Shown: one piece after another, positions 24,571-33,592 of the stretch
Numbering within the stretch: the first letter of the stretch is position 1
Layout: each line of letters starts with the position of its first letter
Assembly: GCF_965223525.1 (NCBI RefSeq)
Contig: NZ_CBDCWX010000005.1
Span: 1,426,001 to 1,490,000, forward strand
Reading direction: 5' to 3'
DNA length: 64,000 bases
Source of the DNA: Leptofilum sp965223525
Lineage (GTDB): Bacteria > Chloroflexota > Anaerolineae > Promineifilales > Promineifilaceae
Made by a program: the position numbers and the translations under genes
The notes under the pieces: model-generated
What the model was told of the DNA's origin: nothing
The model's database searches: none
What the model saw: the letters and a program-made list of their open reading frames with translations, nothing else

Positions 24571-25947
24571 TTAGCCAGTTCGCCACGCTTCGCTGAAGTT
24601 GTGGCGGGGTAGGTTGTGTACGCGCAGGCCGCTTTTGGCGGGGTCTTCGTTTTTGGCAAAGAAGGCTTCTAGCCGCCCAATGAGTGCCTGGACGATAGGC
24701 TGCATGTCGGGTTGGTTGAACAAATTCTTCATTTCGCGCGGGTCGGCGGCCAGATCGAACAGCTCGTGCGGGCCATCGGGATAGCGGTAAACCAGCTTGT
24801 GTCGCGAGGTGCGAATCATGCGGACATCGCCATATTCGCCAAACTGCACGGCACGCCAGTCGGGCATAGCTTGGTTGTGCAGCAGCGGTTGGTAGCTGCG
24901 GCCAACGAAACTTTTGTTGGCCGGGGCAATGCCTGCCACGTCTAAAATCGTGAGGAAGGTGTCGAGATGATCGACAAATTCAGTGCGGGGAGTCTGTGCG
25001 TGCGGCTGTACGCTTGGCGAACGGCCGTCGTACCAAATCAGCGGTACGCGAATGGATTCCTCGACCATGTTGAGTGGCAGCGTGCCATTGCCTTTGCCCC
25101 AAATGCCGTGGTGGCCGCAGTTTAACCCGTGGTCGGATGTGTAAATGATGATACTGTTGTCTAGCTGGCCCAATCCGTCCAGCTCGTCAAGGAGGCGGGC
25201 AACGGCCGTATCAATCTCCGTCACCGCCGCGTAATATTGCGCCAGCGCCTCGCGTGGCTTTTGGCGGGTTTTGTTCAGCGATTCCAGAGCTTGCTCACCA
25301 AAGGGATACGTCTCGTCTAGCGGCACATCGGCAAAGTTGCCGTGGCGGTAAGATGCGGCTAATCGTTCCGACTGCCCTTCCCACGGGCTGTGGGTAGCGT
25401 AATACCCCACCGTCATGAAAAACGGCCGTTCCCCATCCCGCGCTCGCAAAAATTGCACAGCTTGCTCGGTGATGTTGTGGCTAATGCGGCCGGGGAGGGT
25501 TTGGAAACGGCCGTTCACCCCATAGCGAAATGGCCCTTCATGCGGAATGGGATAGTCGCGTCCCAATGTAAACCAGCTATCGTAGCCGGCGGCAGCGTGT
25601 TCGTCCTGCCCCAGATGCCACTTGCCAAACTGCCCCGTTTGGTAGCCTGCTGCCTGAAAAAGCTGCGCCAGCGTCGTTTCCTGTGCCAGCCAATGGATAT
25701 CGTTGATTTCAGGGTCGCCAGAGGCCAGATAGTCGTGGATGCCGTGCTGCGAGGCCAGCCGCCCGGTGAGCAGACAAGCCCGCGCCGGGGAGCAGACGGG
25801 CGTGGGGGTGAAGGCGTTGGCAAAGCGCGTGCCGTGTTGGGCTAAATAATCAAAGGTCGGCGTGCGAAGTTCACTATTTCCGGCACAGTGCATCGCCCAT
25901 TGGGCATGATCGTCGGTCAAAAAAAGGAGGATGTTAGGTGAGGCCAT
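24571..25947 (-). CDS. sulfatase
   Basis: A 458-residue alkaline-phosphatase-superfamily hydrolase. The sulfatase signature CSPARACLLTGR contains the Cys that is converted to formylglycine. Metal-binding LTDDHAQW opens the protein, and TSDHGLNCGHHG holds the second metal pair. It has no signal peptide, so a cytoplasmic substrate or intracellular maturation is implied. Choline-, nucleoside- or carbohydrate-sulfate substrates are all possible; its position among nucleoside genes is not explained by known pathways. No formylglycine-generating enzyme gene is in the window. Confidence 0.87.
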   Translation of the reverse strand: MASPNILLFLTDDHAQWAMHCAGNSELRTPTFDYLAQHGTRFANAFTPTPVCSPARACLLTGRLASQHGIHDYLASGDPEINDIHWLAQETTLAQLFQAAGYQTGQFGKWHLGQDEHAAAGYDSWFTLGRDYPIPHEGPFRYGVNGRFQTLPGRISHNITEQAVQFLRARDGERPFFMTVGYYATHSPWEGQSERLAASYRHGNFADVPLDETYPFGEQALESLNKTRQKPREALAQYYAAVTEIDTAVARLLDELDGLGQLDNSIIIYTSDHGLNCGHHGIWGKGNGTLPLNMVEESIRVPLIWYDGRSPSVQPHAQTPRTEFVDHLDTFLTILDVAGIAPANKSFVGRSYQPLLHNQAMPDWRAVQFGEYGDVRMIRTSRHKLVYRYPDGPHELFDLAADPREMKNLFNQPDMQPIVQALIGRLEAFFAKNEDPAKSGLRVHNLPRHNFSEAWRTG

Positions 25948-25983
25948 TGGGTTCGCTTTGTGTGATTATGTCAAAAACAAATT

Positions 25984-26030
25984 GCGTATTTGGTATTACG
26001 TAGTCAAAAAAACAATACGCAATATGCAAC
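25984..26030. repeat. imperfect family-1 repeat (GCGTATT/AATACGC)
   Basis: GCGTATTTGGTATTACG and AATACGCAATATGCAACACGCG form degenerate arms in the divergent gap between the sulfatase and ADP-ribosylglycohydrolase genes. More decayed than its relatives. Confidence 0.45.
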
Positions 26031-26130
26031 ACGCGATAGAGTTTGGGTTTCTCTGCCTACTTTCAGATAATATTATGCGGCAAGAGATTTTATTTGACGA
26101 AAAGTGAATCGAATCACCCAGCGAGCGAAT

Positions 26131-27453
26131 ATGTACTCTCCGCAAGAACTTTTACTGGCCGAACTGGATTTGCGCGAACAGCAGGGATTTGACCACCGAC
26201 TGTTGGCTGAATTGCGAACGGCCGTTTCCCAAGCCCCTCTCTCCCCAACCGAAGCAGAGCCATTTTGGCAGCAAATAGTCAATCTGCCGCGTGTTCCTAA
26301 TTGGCTATATGACGAACCAGATGATTTGGGAGCGATCCAGCAAAGTTGTGACTCTGTGAAATTGGCTGGGGTGGATGAAACGGCCGTCCCCAACAAAATT
26401 CATGGTGGGCTGCTGGGGCGGTTTGCCGGAATGATGTTGGGCAAGCCGCTGGAAGGCACCTGGCCAGCCGCCCAAATTTGGCGGTATTTGGAATTGGCAG
26501 ATGCGTATCCGTTACGTGACTACGTGCCGCTGCGGGAGCCGTTCCCAGATGGCTTCCCGCTGCCAGTATGGAGCCGCTGGCACGACACCACGCGGGGCAA
26601 TATCCGCCGCGTGGTGCAGGACGACGACGTGGAGTACACGCTGGCGGCATTGCTTATCCTGCAAAAGCACGGCTTCGATTTTACCTCGGCGGATGTGGGG
26701 CAGTTTTGGCTGGATCATTTTGCCTACGGCCGTGTCTTCACGGCAGAGCGGGTTGTGTACAAACATTTGGTCAACGGGGTTGCGGCAGAAACGGCCGCAG
26801 ATTTACACAATCCATACCGCGAATGGATCGGTGCCCAAATTCGGGCCGACGTGTACGGTTACATTTGTCCCGGCCAGCCACGACGGGCGGCGGCGTTAGC
26901 TTACAAAGATGCCGTTCTCTCCCATCGGGGCAACGGCATTTACGGCGCGATGTGGGTGGCGGCGATGGTGGCTGCTGCCTTTGTCCTGGATGAGCCGGAA
27001 GCGATAATTCGCGCTGGGCTAGCCGAAATTCCGCCGCGCAGTCGCCTGCATGAGGCGGTTGAGAAGGTGATTGGTTGGGTGAAGCGAGAAAAAAGCTGGG
27101 AGGATGCCTTCCGCCAAATCAAGCAATTTTGCCGCCGCCGCTACAATGCCGACGTAGGCGAAAACTGGATTCACACCATTCCCAACGCCTGTTTGGTAAC
27201 GCTGGGCTTGCTTTACGGTGGTGATGATTTTTCGGCGGGGGTGGGAACGGCCGTTGCCTGCGGCTGGGACACAGATTGCAACGGCGCGACGGTCGGTTCC
27301 ATCCTGGGCGTGATGCTGGACGCAGACAATATCCCGCCCCACTGGACAGCCCCGCTAAATAATGAAATTGAGAGCTACATTCCGGGTGAGAACGGCCGTG
27401 CCATCAGCGACCTCGCCCAACAAATCGCGCAGCTCGCTCACTTTAAAGAATAA
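26131..27453 (+). CDS. ADP-ribosylglycohydrolase-family protein
   Basis: A 440-residue protein. About residues 85-430 carry the ADP-ribosylglycohydrolase (DraG/ARH) fold: GGLLGRFAGMMLGKPLEG, then VQDDDVEYTLAALLIL with the metal Asp cluster, a GNGIYGAMWVAAMVAAAF helix, and the C-terminal ACGWDTDCNGATVGSILG with the second pair of metal Asp residues. The family removes ADP-ribose from proteins or hydrolyses related N- or O-glycosidic bonds, and some members act on free nucleoside-like compounds. It stands upstream of a nucleoside phosphorylase and importer, so a small-molecule substrate is at least as likely as protein. A GTG at 26104 is an alternative start. Confidence 0.85.
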   Translation: MYSPQELLLAELDLREQQGFDHRLLAELRTAVSQAPLSPTEAEPFWQQIVNLPRVPNWLYDEPDDLGAIQQSCDSVKLAGVDETAVPNKIHGGLLGRFAGMMLGKPLEGTWPAAQIWRYLELADAYPLRDYVPLREPFPDGFPLPVWSRWHDTTRGNIRRVVQDDDVEYTLAALLILQKHGFDFTSADVGQFWLDHFAYGRVFTAERVVYKHLVNGVAAETAADLHNPYREWIGAQIRADVYGYICPGQPRRAAALAYKDAVLSHRGNGIYGAMWVAAMVAAAFVLDEPEAIIRAGLAEIPPRSRLHEAVEKVIGWVKREKSWEDAFRQIKQFCRRRYNADVGENWIHTIPNACLVTLGLLYGGDDFSAGVGTAVACGWDTDCNGATVGSILGVMLDADNIPPHWTAPLNNEIESYIPGENGRAISDLAQQIAQLAHFKE

Positions 27454-27518
27454 TCCACAGATTTCGCAGATTGCACGGATTAAGGTTCAAATCTGCGAAA
27501 TCTGTGTAATCTGTGGAT
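27453..27518. repeat. ATCCACAGATTTCGCAGATT inverted repeat (family 5)
   Basis: The left arm starts at the stop codon of the ADP-ribosylglycohydrolase gene and the right arm (ATCTGCGAAATCTGTG and more) ends eight bases before the ribosome site of the phosphorylase. It is the most complete member of its family here. Confidence 0.7.
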
Positions 27519-27542
27519 AATTTCCCAAGGAGGAAGAACCAA

Positions 27543-28274
27543 ATGGAATGGCATATTCAGTGTGATCCAAAAGAGATTTCCCGTTACGTTTTTTGCCCCG
27601 GCGACCAGGCGCGTGCCAAAAAGATCGCCGATCATCTGGACGAAAGCTATCTAGTCACAGACAGCCGTGGCTATGCCGTCTTCTCTGGCCATTATAAAGA
27701 TGTGTTCATGACGGTTTGCGGCACGGGCATGGGTGGCCCCACGGTAGCCATTGCCCTGGAAGAACTGGCCCACATGGGAGCCGATACGTTCATTCGTGTT
27801 GGTTCCTGCGGTGTCTTTCAGGATGGGCAGCAGCCAGGCGACGTGATTATTGCCAGCGGTACATTCCGTGCGGGCGGCACGGCCAACGCTTATCTGCCAC
27901 TCAACTTTCCAGCCGTACCCACCTTTGCCGTTTTGCGCGAATTGGTAAAAGCGGCCGAGGCAATGGAAATTTCCTACACGGTCGGTGTGGGCTTGGCAGG
28001 GGATGCTTTTTATGCTCCGCGTGAGGAAGGCTCCGGCGACATTTTTAAGACGGCGGGCGTGGTCTCGGTAGAAATGGAGAGCGATACGCTCTTTGTGGTG
28101 GGAGCCTATCGCAGCTGGCGCACGGGGGCTTTGTACGCTTCCGATGGCGCACCGGGCGTCATCAAGCCAGAGTGGGGCGAGGCCGATTACCGTCAAGGCG
28201 AGCAGCAAGCTATCCAAATTGGCCTGGAGGCAATGTGGCAATTGGCACAGCTTGATGCAGCCAGCAGCAAATGA
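27543..28274 (+). CDS. nucleoside phosphorylase (uridine/purine phosphorylase family)
   Basis: A 243-residue PNP/UDP-family enzyme cleaving nucleosides with phosphate to free base and ribose-1-phosphate. Landmarks are YVFCPGDQARAKKIA at the N-terminus, VCGTGMGGPTVAIALEEL, FIRVGSCGVFQDGQQPGDVII, and GVVSVEMESDTLF with the ribose-binding Glu. AAGGAGGAAG precedes ATG 27543. Its stop overlaps the start of the next permease gene (ATGA at 28271), showing translational coupling to transport. Uridine is favoured by family resemblance, not proven. Confidence 0.9.
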   Translation: MEWHIQCDPKEISRYVFCPGDQARAKKIADHLDESYLVTDSRGYAVFSGHYKDVFMTVCGTGMGGPTVAIALEELAHMGADTFIRVGSCGVFQDGQQPGDVIIASGTFRAGGTANAYLPLNFPAVPTFAVLRELVKAAEAMEISYTVGVGLAGDAFYAPREEGSGDIFKTAGVVSVEMESDTLFVVGAYRSWRTGALYASDGAPGVIKPEWGEADYRQGEQQAIQIGLEAMWQLAQLDAASSK

Positions 28275-29284
28275 ACCTGAAGCCCGCACCCGTCTTCCAG
28301 CCGTTTCTTGCCGTCATCCTTAGCTTGATGCTTGGCCTACTGATTGTTTTGCCCACGGGTGAAAACCCACTTGAGGCGTACCGACTGTGGTTTTCGGCCG
28401 GATTCGGCTGTGCGGGCAGCGGCGGCTTTTGTGCCATTTGGACGTCGTTACAGTACGCCACGCCGATGATCCTCAGTGGCCTAGCGGCGATGGTTGCCTT
28501 TCGCTCTGGCATGATTAGCATTGGTCAGTTTGGGCAGATGGTTTGCGGTGCGGGCGCGACAACATTTCTTGTTGTGACGCTCCCCGGTGCACCCTGGTTG
28601 AGAATGAGCGTTGGCTTGCTTGGCGGCGTCATTGCGGGAGGCATTTGGAGCGCCATTCCGGGTGCATTGCGTGCCTACCTGAACATCAACGAGGTAATTA
28701 CCACGCTCATCTTTAATACGCTGGCGCTGGCGGCAACGGGCAGCGTAAGCTTTTGGCGCATCCCCCAGGAAGTACGCTTTACGCCGCTGATTCCGACTAC
28801 AAAATTGACAGTTGCTTTCTTTATTGCCATTGGCGTTGCCGTTCTCGTTTACTTATATCTTTGGCGGCGTGGTAAAGGTTTAGAAGTTCGCATGGCTGGG
28901 CAGGCGAGCTTGTTTGCCAAATTTGCGGGAATGAATGCACGTTGGGCGGTCGTGCGCGGCATGTTTATCAGCGGCGGATTGGCTGGCTTGGCGGGTGGGC
29001 TAGAAGTGCTGGCGGTGCATCATCGGTTTGTGTCCAGCTTTTCCACGATTGATCAATTTGACGGCATTATTGTGAGCTTACTGGGGCAGCTTCATCCATT
29101 GGGGATTGTGTTTAGCTCATTTTTGTTGGGCGGGTTGCGCTTAGGGTCGTTGAATGGGTTGCAGTTGCAAACGGCCGTGCCCCGCCAACTGAGCAACATC
29201 ATTATTGGCTTAATGATGATCCTCATGGTGATGCCCACTATCAGTTATTGGTTGAGAGCCCGCACCAAAACAAAAGGTGCGTAA
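28271..29284 (+). CDS. nucleoside-type ABC transporter permease (extra copy)
   Basis: A 337-residue BPD_transp_2 permease with about nine hydrophobic segments. It is a clear paralogue of the permease at 32477: both have an FGC-containing periplasmic loop, an ATPxxLxGLxAxVAFRSGM block, LNINEVITT and RGMFISGxLAGLAGxxEV. It is coupled to the phosphorylase gene and stands apart from the complete importer downstream. No second permease partner is next to it, so it may pair with 33592 or be a duplicate on its way out. Length and motifs are intact. Confidence 0.85.
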   Translation: MNLKPAPVFQPFLAVILSLMLGLLIVLPTGENPLEAYRLWFSAGFGCAGSGGFCAIWTSLQYATPMILSGLAAMVAFRSGMISIGQFGQMVCGAGATTFLVVTLPGAPWLRMSVGLLGGVIAGGIWSAIPGALRAYLNINEVITTLIFNTLALAATGSVSFWRIPQEVRFTPLIPTTKLTVAFFIAIGVAVLVYLYLWRRGKGLEVRMAGQASLFAKFAGMNARWAVVRGMFISGGLAGLAGGLEVLAVHHRFVSSFSTIDQFDGIIVSLLGQLHPLGIVFSSFLLGGLRLGSLNGLQLQTAVPRQLSNIIIGLMMILMVMPTISYWLRARTKTKGA

Positions 29285-29682
29285 AAATGTAAGCATGTTA
29301 TACTTTTCGACATTGTTAAGATACTTTGAAAAGAGAAGACGGAATCCTCACACAAACATGGCATTTTCGTCAAAACTAGTTACATTCGGTAATCTTCAAC
29401 TCCACGTAAGGGTTCTTGGCGATGAACTTCACACCAAATGGTGCGACTCTTCTGACACCGCAAAAATTGCCCCAGCACCGATTGTTACCCGGCTACCCCG
29501 GTTCTCAAAAACCGCAAAAAAACCATTCAACCTTGTTCGTCAAAAGCCGCTTCTGCGTGCTTTTTTCATTTTCAGGACTTACGCGGCCAGCTAGGTGGCG
29601 CGGCGAGATGCTGACCCCAGCACGAAAAATGCGTAAGCCTTAATTTTGTAGTTTGCTCACAATATTCCTAAAGGAGGAAACA
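29285..29682 (+). other. 398-base intergenic region without a convincing gene
   Basis: Between the extra permease and the binding protein. A short open frame runs through it (29277-29594), but its translation is basic and low in family-like features, it overlaps the permease stop, and no ribosome site is visible. The last 15 bases contain the AAAGGAGG site of the binding-protein gene. A promoter for the importer is expected here, yet I see no clear -35/-10 pair, and no purine riboswitch-like fold could be recognised by eye. Confidence 0.6.
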
Positions 29683-30846
29683 ATGAGACGCAAAACCCTT
29701 TTATTAATCTTGGCAATGCTCTTCGCTCTGTTGTTTACAGCTTGCGGTGGAGACGATGCAGCCGAAGATACCTCTGGTGAAGATAGTTCTGCTGATACCA
29801 GCGGCGATGAAGGTGCCGCCGAAGATGAGGATATGGCGGATGAAGAGGAGGAAGCTGCCCCAGATAATTCTGATTTTAGCTTTGCCCTAGTGCTGCCTGG
29901 CGCGTTGGGCGACCGTTCTTTTGCCGACTCCGCCAATCGCGGGGCTGAACGGGCAATGGAAGAACTGGGCGTTTCCGGCACTGTCATCGAAACGGCCGGT
30001 ATTACTGAGCATGAAGCTGCAATGCGTGGTGCCATCCTGGCTGGCAATGACATCGTTCTGCCTTTAGCGCTAGATGCCGAACTAGTGCTGGCTTTGGCAG
30101 AAGAGTTCCCAGATCAAAAATTTGGTGCGCCGTCAGACGTTTTCGCCGAATCGCTACCGGACAACTTTGCCGCTTTCCAGATTAACGTCCATGAGTCTAG
30201 CTTCCTTGCTGGCCTTATTGCCGGGATGATGACGGAAACCAAGGTCGTTGGTGCCGTAGTTGGTGGCGATGCCCCAGCCTTGAACCAGTTCTTCTATGGT
30301 TATAAACAGGGCGTTTTGGAAGTTTGCCCCGACTGTGAAGTTTTGGTTGGTTATCTGGGCTTTGATTTTGAGAACCCAACATTAGGCTTGGAAACTGCTC
30401 TGGGTCAATATGAGCAGGGTGCGGACATAGTGTACCAGGTTGCTGGTCGTTCCGGTGAAGGTGTTCTGGAAGCTGCTGCCCAAACCGATAACTACGCCAT
30501 CGGGGTAGACTCAAATCAGGACTGGATTCAGCCAGGTCATGTGATTGTTTCTATGATTAAGCGTGTAGATATTGCCACTTACACGCTGATTGAATGGGCT
30601 TTGAACGACACGTTCCAGGGTGGTTTTAACCAGCTTGGCATGTCTGATGGGGCTGCTGGCATTTCCTGGGATGAAGGCTCAACCACTTTCAAGGATGAAG
30701 GCCCAGCTGACATGGTTGATATGTTGCCAGATGTTGAATCAACTGTAGAAGAATACCGCGGAAACATCCTGTCTGGCGATTACGTAGTTTGTGATGCGCT
30801 GGTTGATCCTGAACTTACTTCGGATGCGTGTGCGCCGCTTAAGTAA
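29683..30846 (+). CDS. BMP-family nucleoside-binding lipoprotein
   Basis: A 387-residue substrate-binding lipoprotein of the Bmp/PnrA/Med family that captures purine or other nucleosides outside the membrane. The signal peptide ends in LLFTAC with the lipidated Cys near residue 20, followed by a 45-residue acidic tether. The binding domain begins FALVLPGALGDRSFADSANRG, matching the family pattern G-x-x-x-D-x-x-F-N. The later GVDSNQDWIQPGHVIVSMIKR is also typical. AAAGGAGG lies at ideal distance. A strong hairpin (30860-30906) follows, which would raise the level of this subunit over the channel. Confidence 0.9.
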   Translation: MRRKTLLLILAMLFALLFTACGGDDAAEDTSGEDSSADTSGDEGAAEDEDMADEEEEAAPDNSDFSFALVLPGALGDRSFADSANRGAERAMEELGVSGTVIETAGITEHEAAMRGAILAGNDIVLPLALDAELVLALAEEFPDQKFGAPSDVFAESLPDNFAAFQINVHESSFLAGLIAGMMTETKVVGAVVGGDAPALNQFFYGYKQGVLEVCPDCEVLVGYLGFDFENPTLGLETALGQYEQGADIVYQVAGRSGEGVLEAAAQTDNYAIGVDSNQDWIQPGHVIVSMIKRVDIATYTLIEWALNDTFQGGFNQLGMSDGAAGISWDEGSTTFKDEGPADMVDMLPDVESTVEEYRGNILSGDYVVCDALVDPELTSDACAPLK

Positions 30847-30859
30847 AATCAAATAATCA

Positions 30860-30906
30860 GGCGAGTGGTGTGACGCCGTAGCGGCGTTGCACCATTCGCC
30901 CTTTTT
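30860..30906 (+). terminator. hairpin attenuator between binding protein and ATPase
   Basis: Arms at 30860-30877 and 30883-30900 pair almost completely (GGCGAGTGGTGTGACGCC with GGCGTTGCACCATTCGCC), followed by CTTTTT. It sits just before the ATPase gene, the usual place for partial termination or 3' protection of binding-protein transcripts. Confidence 0.75.
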
Positions 30907-30915
30907 GGAAAACTC

Positions 30916-32472
30916 ATGGCAAATGCTGTAGAACTGCGAAACATCACCAAATATTTCCCCTCTTCAAACGTACTGGCTAATAACGATGTTACTCTCTCGG
31001 TTACCGAAGGAGAGGTTCATGCGTTGGTGGGGGAGAATGGAGCCGGTAAGACGACGTTGATGAACATTCTTTACGGCTTGCACGAACCTGATACCGGGGA
31101 GATTTTGGTCAATGGGCAGCCAGTAGAGATTAACCATCCTGATGATGCTATAAATTTAGGCATTGGCATGGTACACCAGCATTTTAAGCTGGTGCCTTCG
31201 TTTACGATTGCCGAAAATATTATGCTTGGCATTGAACCCAATCGGTATGGCGTGCTACAGAAAAAAGATGAAGCTGAATTGGTACGACAGCTTGCCAACG
31301 ATTTTGGTTTGCCTGTTGATCCTCATGCACGTATTCGAGATTTATCGGTAGGGATGCAGCAGCGGGTGGAAATTTTGAAGGCATTGCAACGAGAAGCAAA
31401 AATTTTGATTCTGGATGAGCCTACGGCCGTACTTACCCCCCAGGAAGTTAAAGAATTGCTCACCGTGGTGCGTAATCTGGCTGAACGGGGGCGCACCATC
31501 ATCTTCATCACCCATAAATTGGTAGAAGTGAAAGATGTGGCAGACCGGCTCAGCGTAATGCGTGATGGCAAGATGATTGGCACCCGCACCGTGGCCGACA
31601 CCAGCATCCCCGATATGGCTCGCATGATGGTGGGTCGCTCTGTGCTGCTTGAGCTGGATAAGAAACCTGCTACCCCTGGCAAAGTGGTGTTTGAAGCGGA
31701 GAACATCACCGTGACGGATGCGAGTGGGCTGCCCGCTGTTCGCCACATGTCTTTTTCCGTACGAGAGGGAGAAATTTTGGGCATTGCGGGTGTCAGCGGC
31801 AATGGACAAACGGAGCTGGTGGAAGCAATTTCTGGTATGCGGCCCGTTGAGGGCGGTGCGTTGACCTTTATGGGGCAAGATATTACCCGGCGTACCGTTG
31901 GTGAACGGCGCAAAAAAGGAATGGCGCACATTCCCGAAGACCGGATCAAAATTGGCCTGAACCTGGAAACACATTTGGATGAGAACCTGGTCGTGAATCG
32001 GTACAAATTGTCGGAATTTAACAAGCTGGGGTTCATGATTAAGTCGGCGATGAAGAAGTTTGCCTCTTTTGCTGTTAAGCAGTTTTCCATTGCGGCTGCC
32101 CAGCCGGGCGAGATGATTGCCACGCTCTCCGGCGGGAATATGCAGAAAGTGGTTCTGGCGCGTGAGCTTTCTGGTGAACCGAAATTTGTTATTGCCAACC
32201 AGCCTACACGCGGGCTGGATGTGGGCAGTATAGAGTTTGTCCATCGCTCACTGGTTGAGGTGCGCGACCGCCAGGCGGCGGTTTTGCTGATTTCGGTTGA
32301 GTTGGACGAAATTTTGTCGCTCAGTGACCGGGTGCTGGTTATGTACCGGGGAACCATTGCTGGTGAAGCAGACCCGAATACGGTCACAAAAGAGGAAATC
32401 GGTTTGTTAATGGGCGGGAGTTCGTTGCAGGAAACGGCCGTTGCCGATCCGCTAAAAGAAGTTGTGGTGTAA
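30916..32472 (+). CDS. nucleoside ABC transporter ATPase, two NBDs
   Basis: A 518-residue protein with two nucleotide-binding domains, as in RbsA/NupA-type sugar and nucleoside importers. The first half has Walker A GENGAGKT, Q-loop VHQHFKLVPSFT, LSVGMQQR and Walker B ILDEPTAVL. The second half has a degenerate Walker A GVSGNGQTE, LSGGNMQK and IANQPTRGLDVG, the standard asymmetry of this family in which the second Walker B is modified. It energises the permeases encoded directly downstream. Confidence 0.93.
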   Translation: MANAVELRNITKYFPSSNVLANNDVTLSVTEGEVHALVGENGAGKTTLMNILYGLHEPDTGEILVNGQPVEINHPDDAINLGIGMVHQHFKLVPSFTIAENIMLGIEPNRYGVLQKKDEAELVRQLANDFGLPVDPHARIRDLSVGMQQRVEILKALQREAKILILDEPTAVLTPQEVKELLTVVRNLAERGRTIIFITHKLVEVKDVADRLSVMRDGKMIGTRTVADTSIPDMARMMVGRSVLLELDKKPATPGKVVFEAENITVTDASGLPAVRHMSFSVREGEILGIAGVSGNGQTELVEAISGMRPVEGGALTFMGQDITRRTVGERRKKGMAHIPEDRIKIGLNLETHLDENLVVNRYKLSEFNKLGFMIKSAMKKFASFAVKQFSIAAAQPGEMIATLSGGNMQKVVLARELSGEPKFVIANQPTRGLDVGSIEFVHRSLVEVRDRQAAVLLISVELDEILSLSDRVLVMYRGTIAGEADPNTVTKEEIGLLMGGSSLQETAVADPLKEVVV

Positions 32473-32476
32473 CGTT

Positions 32477-33592
32477 ATGGAAAATTATAATCGCCAGCAG
32501 CGAATCAATACGTTTTTAGTACCGCTCTTGGCCATTATTTCTGGCTTGATAGTCGCTGCTGTACTCATTTTATTTACAGACAACTCACCCCTCGCCGCCT
32601 TTGAGGAACTGTTTAAGGCCGGTTTTGGCTGCTCTGCGCTCAATCGCTGCGCCTTTTTCACCACGCTAGAGAGAGCCACCCCACTCATGCTCACCGGCCT
32701 CTCTGCGGTGGTCGCCTTTCGGTCTGGCATGTTTAGCATTGGGCAGGAAGGGCAATTTGCGCTTGGCGCACTGACGGCCGCTTGGCTGGGCTTTGCTATT
32801 GACCTGCCCCCCGTTATCCACCCCATTTTTATTATGGTTGTGGCGATGATTGTGGGTGGCATTTATGGCTGGATACCCGGTGTGCTGAAAGTTAAATTGA
32901 ACATCAACGAGGTGATTACCACCATTGTGATGAATGAGATCGCCGTACTCTTTTCAGTTTATATGGTGAACTTTCCGCTGCGGGCTGACCGGGGCACTAC
33001 TGCTTTTTCCCCGGTTATCAATGATGCGGCTAAATTGCCCATTTTCATGCCCGGTTCTAAATGGGGGATGGGCTTTGTTATTGCGGTGGTGGCGGTGATA
33101 TTTGTTTATTTGTACCTTTGGCGTTCCGCGCCGGGTTATGAGCAGCGGATGGCCGGGCAATCCTCTTTGTTTGCCCTGTTTGGCGGCATCCGCAATGACC
33201 GTGCCGCCATCCGCGGCATGTTTATTAGTGGCGCGTTGGCTGGCCTGGCAGGTGCTATTGAGGTGATTGGGGTGCATTACCGCATTAACCAGGATTTTGC
33301 CCCTGGTTTGGGCTTCGCTGGTCTGTCTGTGGCGATTTTGGGGCAGGTACATCCGCTGGGTGTTTTCCTGGTGGCGGTTTTGTTTGCTGGCGTTGGTTTG
33401 GGTGCCCAACTGGGTTTGCAGATTAACCTGGGAATCCCGCGTGAATTAGGTGGTACGGTGATTGCCCTGATGATTTTGTTTGTGGCTGCGGAAAAGTTTT
33501 ACATAGGAGGCATCGCCGGATTGCGTGAAAGGTGGGCAAGGTTCAGGGGGCAGAAGACGGCCGTTGAACTAGCCATGGAGGAGAGGGAATAA
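32477..33592 (+). CDS. nucleoside ABC transporter permease 1
   Basis: A 371-residue BPD_transp_2 permease with an N-terminal anchor, a cysteine-containing periplasmic loop (FGCSALNRCAF) and the LNINEVITTIVMNE cytoplasmic block. In this family two different permeases make the channel. ATG 32477 is four bases past the ATPase stop. The stop of this gene overlaps the start of permease 2 (33592), so all three are coupled. The C-terminus ends in a charged tail after the last helix. Confidence 0.9.
   Translation: MENYNRQQRINTFLVPLLAIISGLIVAAVLILFTDNSPLAAFEELFKAGFGCSALNRCAFFTTLERATPLMLTGLSAVVAFRSGMFSIGQEGQFALGALTAAWLGFAIDLPPVIHPIFIMVVAMIVGGIYGWIPGVLKVKLNINEVITTIVMNEIAVLFSVYMVNFPLRADRGTTAFSPVINDAAKLPIFMPGSKWGMGFVIAVVAVIFVYLYLWRSAPGYEQRMAGQSSLFALFGGIRNDRAAIRGMFISGALAGLAGAIEVIGVHYRINQDFAPGLGFAGLSVAILGQVHPLGVFLVAVLFAGVGLGAQLGLQINLGIPRELGGTVIALMILFVAAEKFYIGGIAGLRERWARFRGQKTAVELAMEERE

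Noticed and set aside
14004..28000. Possible tRNA genes or CRISPR arrays among the short repeats
   Set aside because: Repeats are inverted, differ in sequence from each other and lack regular spacers; no T-arm with a complete cloverleaf could be assembled by eye.
29277..29594. A 105-codon open frame in the gap before the BMP lipoprotein
   Set aside because: Overlaps the permease end, has no ribosome site, and gives a basic, unstructured-looking peptide.
27453..29682. Purine riboswitch ahead of the nucleoside genes
   Set aside because: The candidate stem regions are the mobile CAGATTTCGCAGATT repeat and an unstructured gap; conserved riboswitch core bases were not found.
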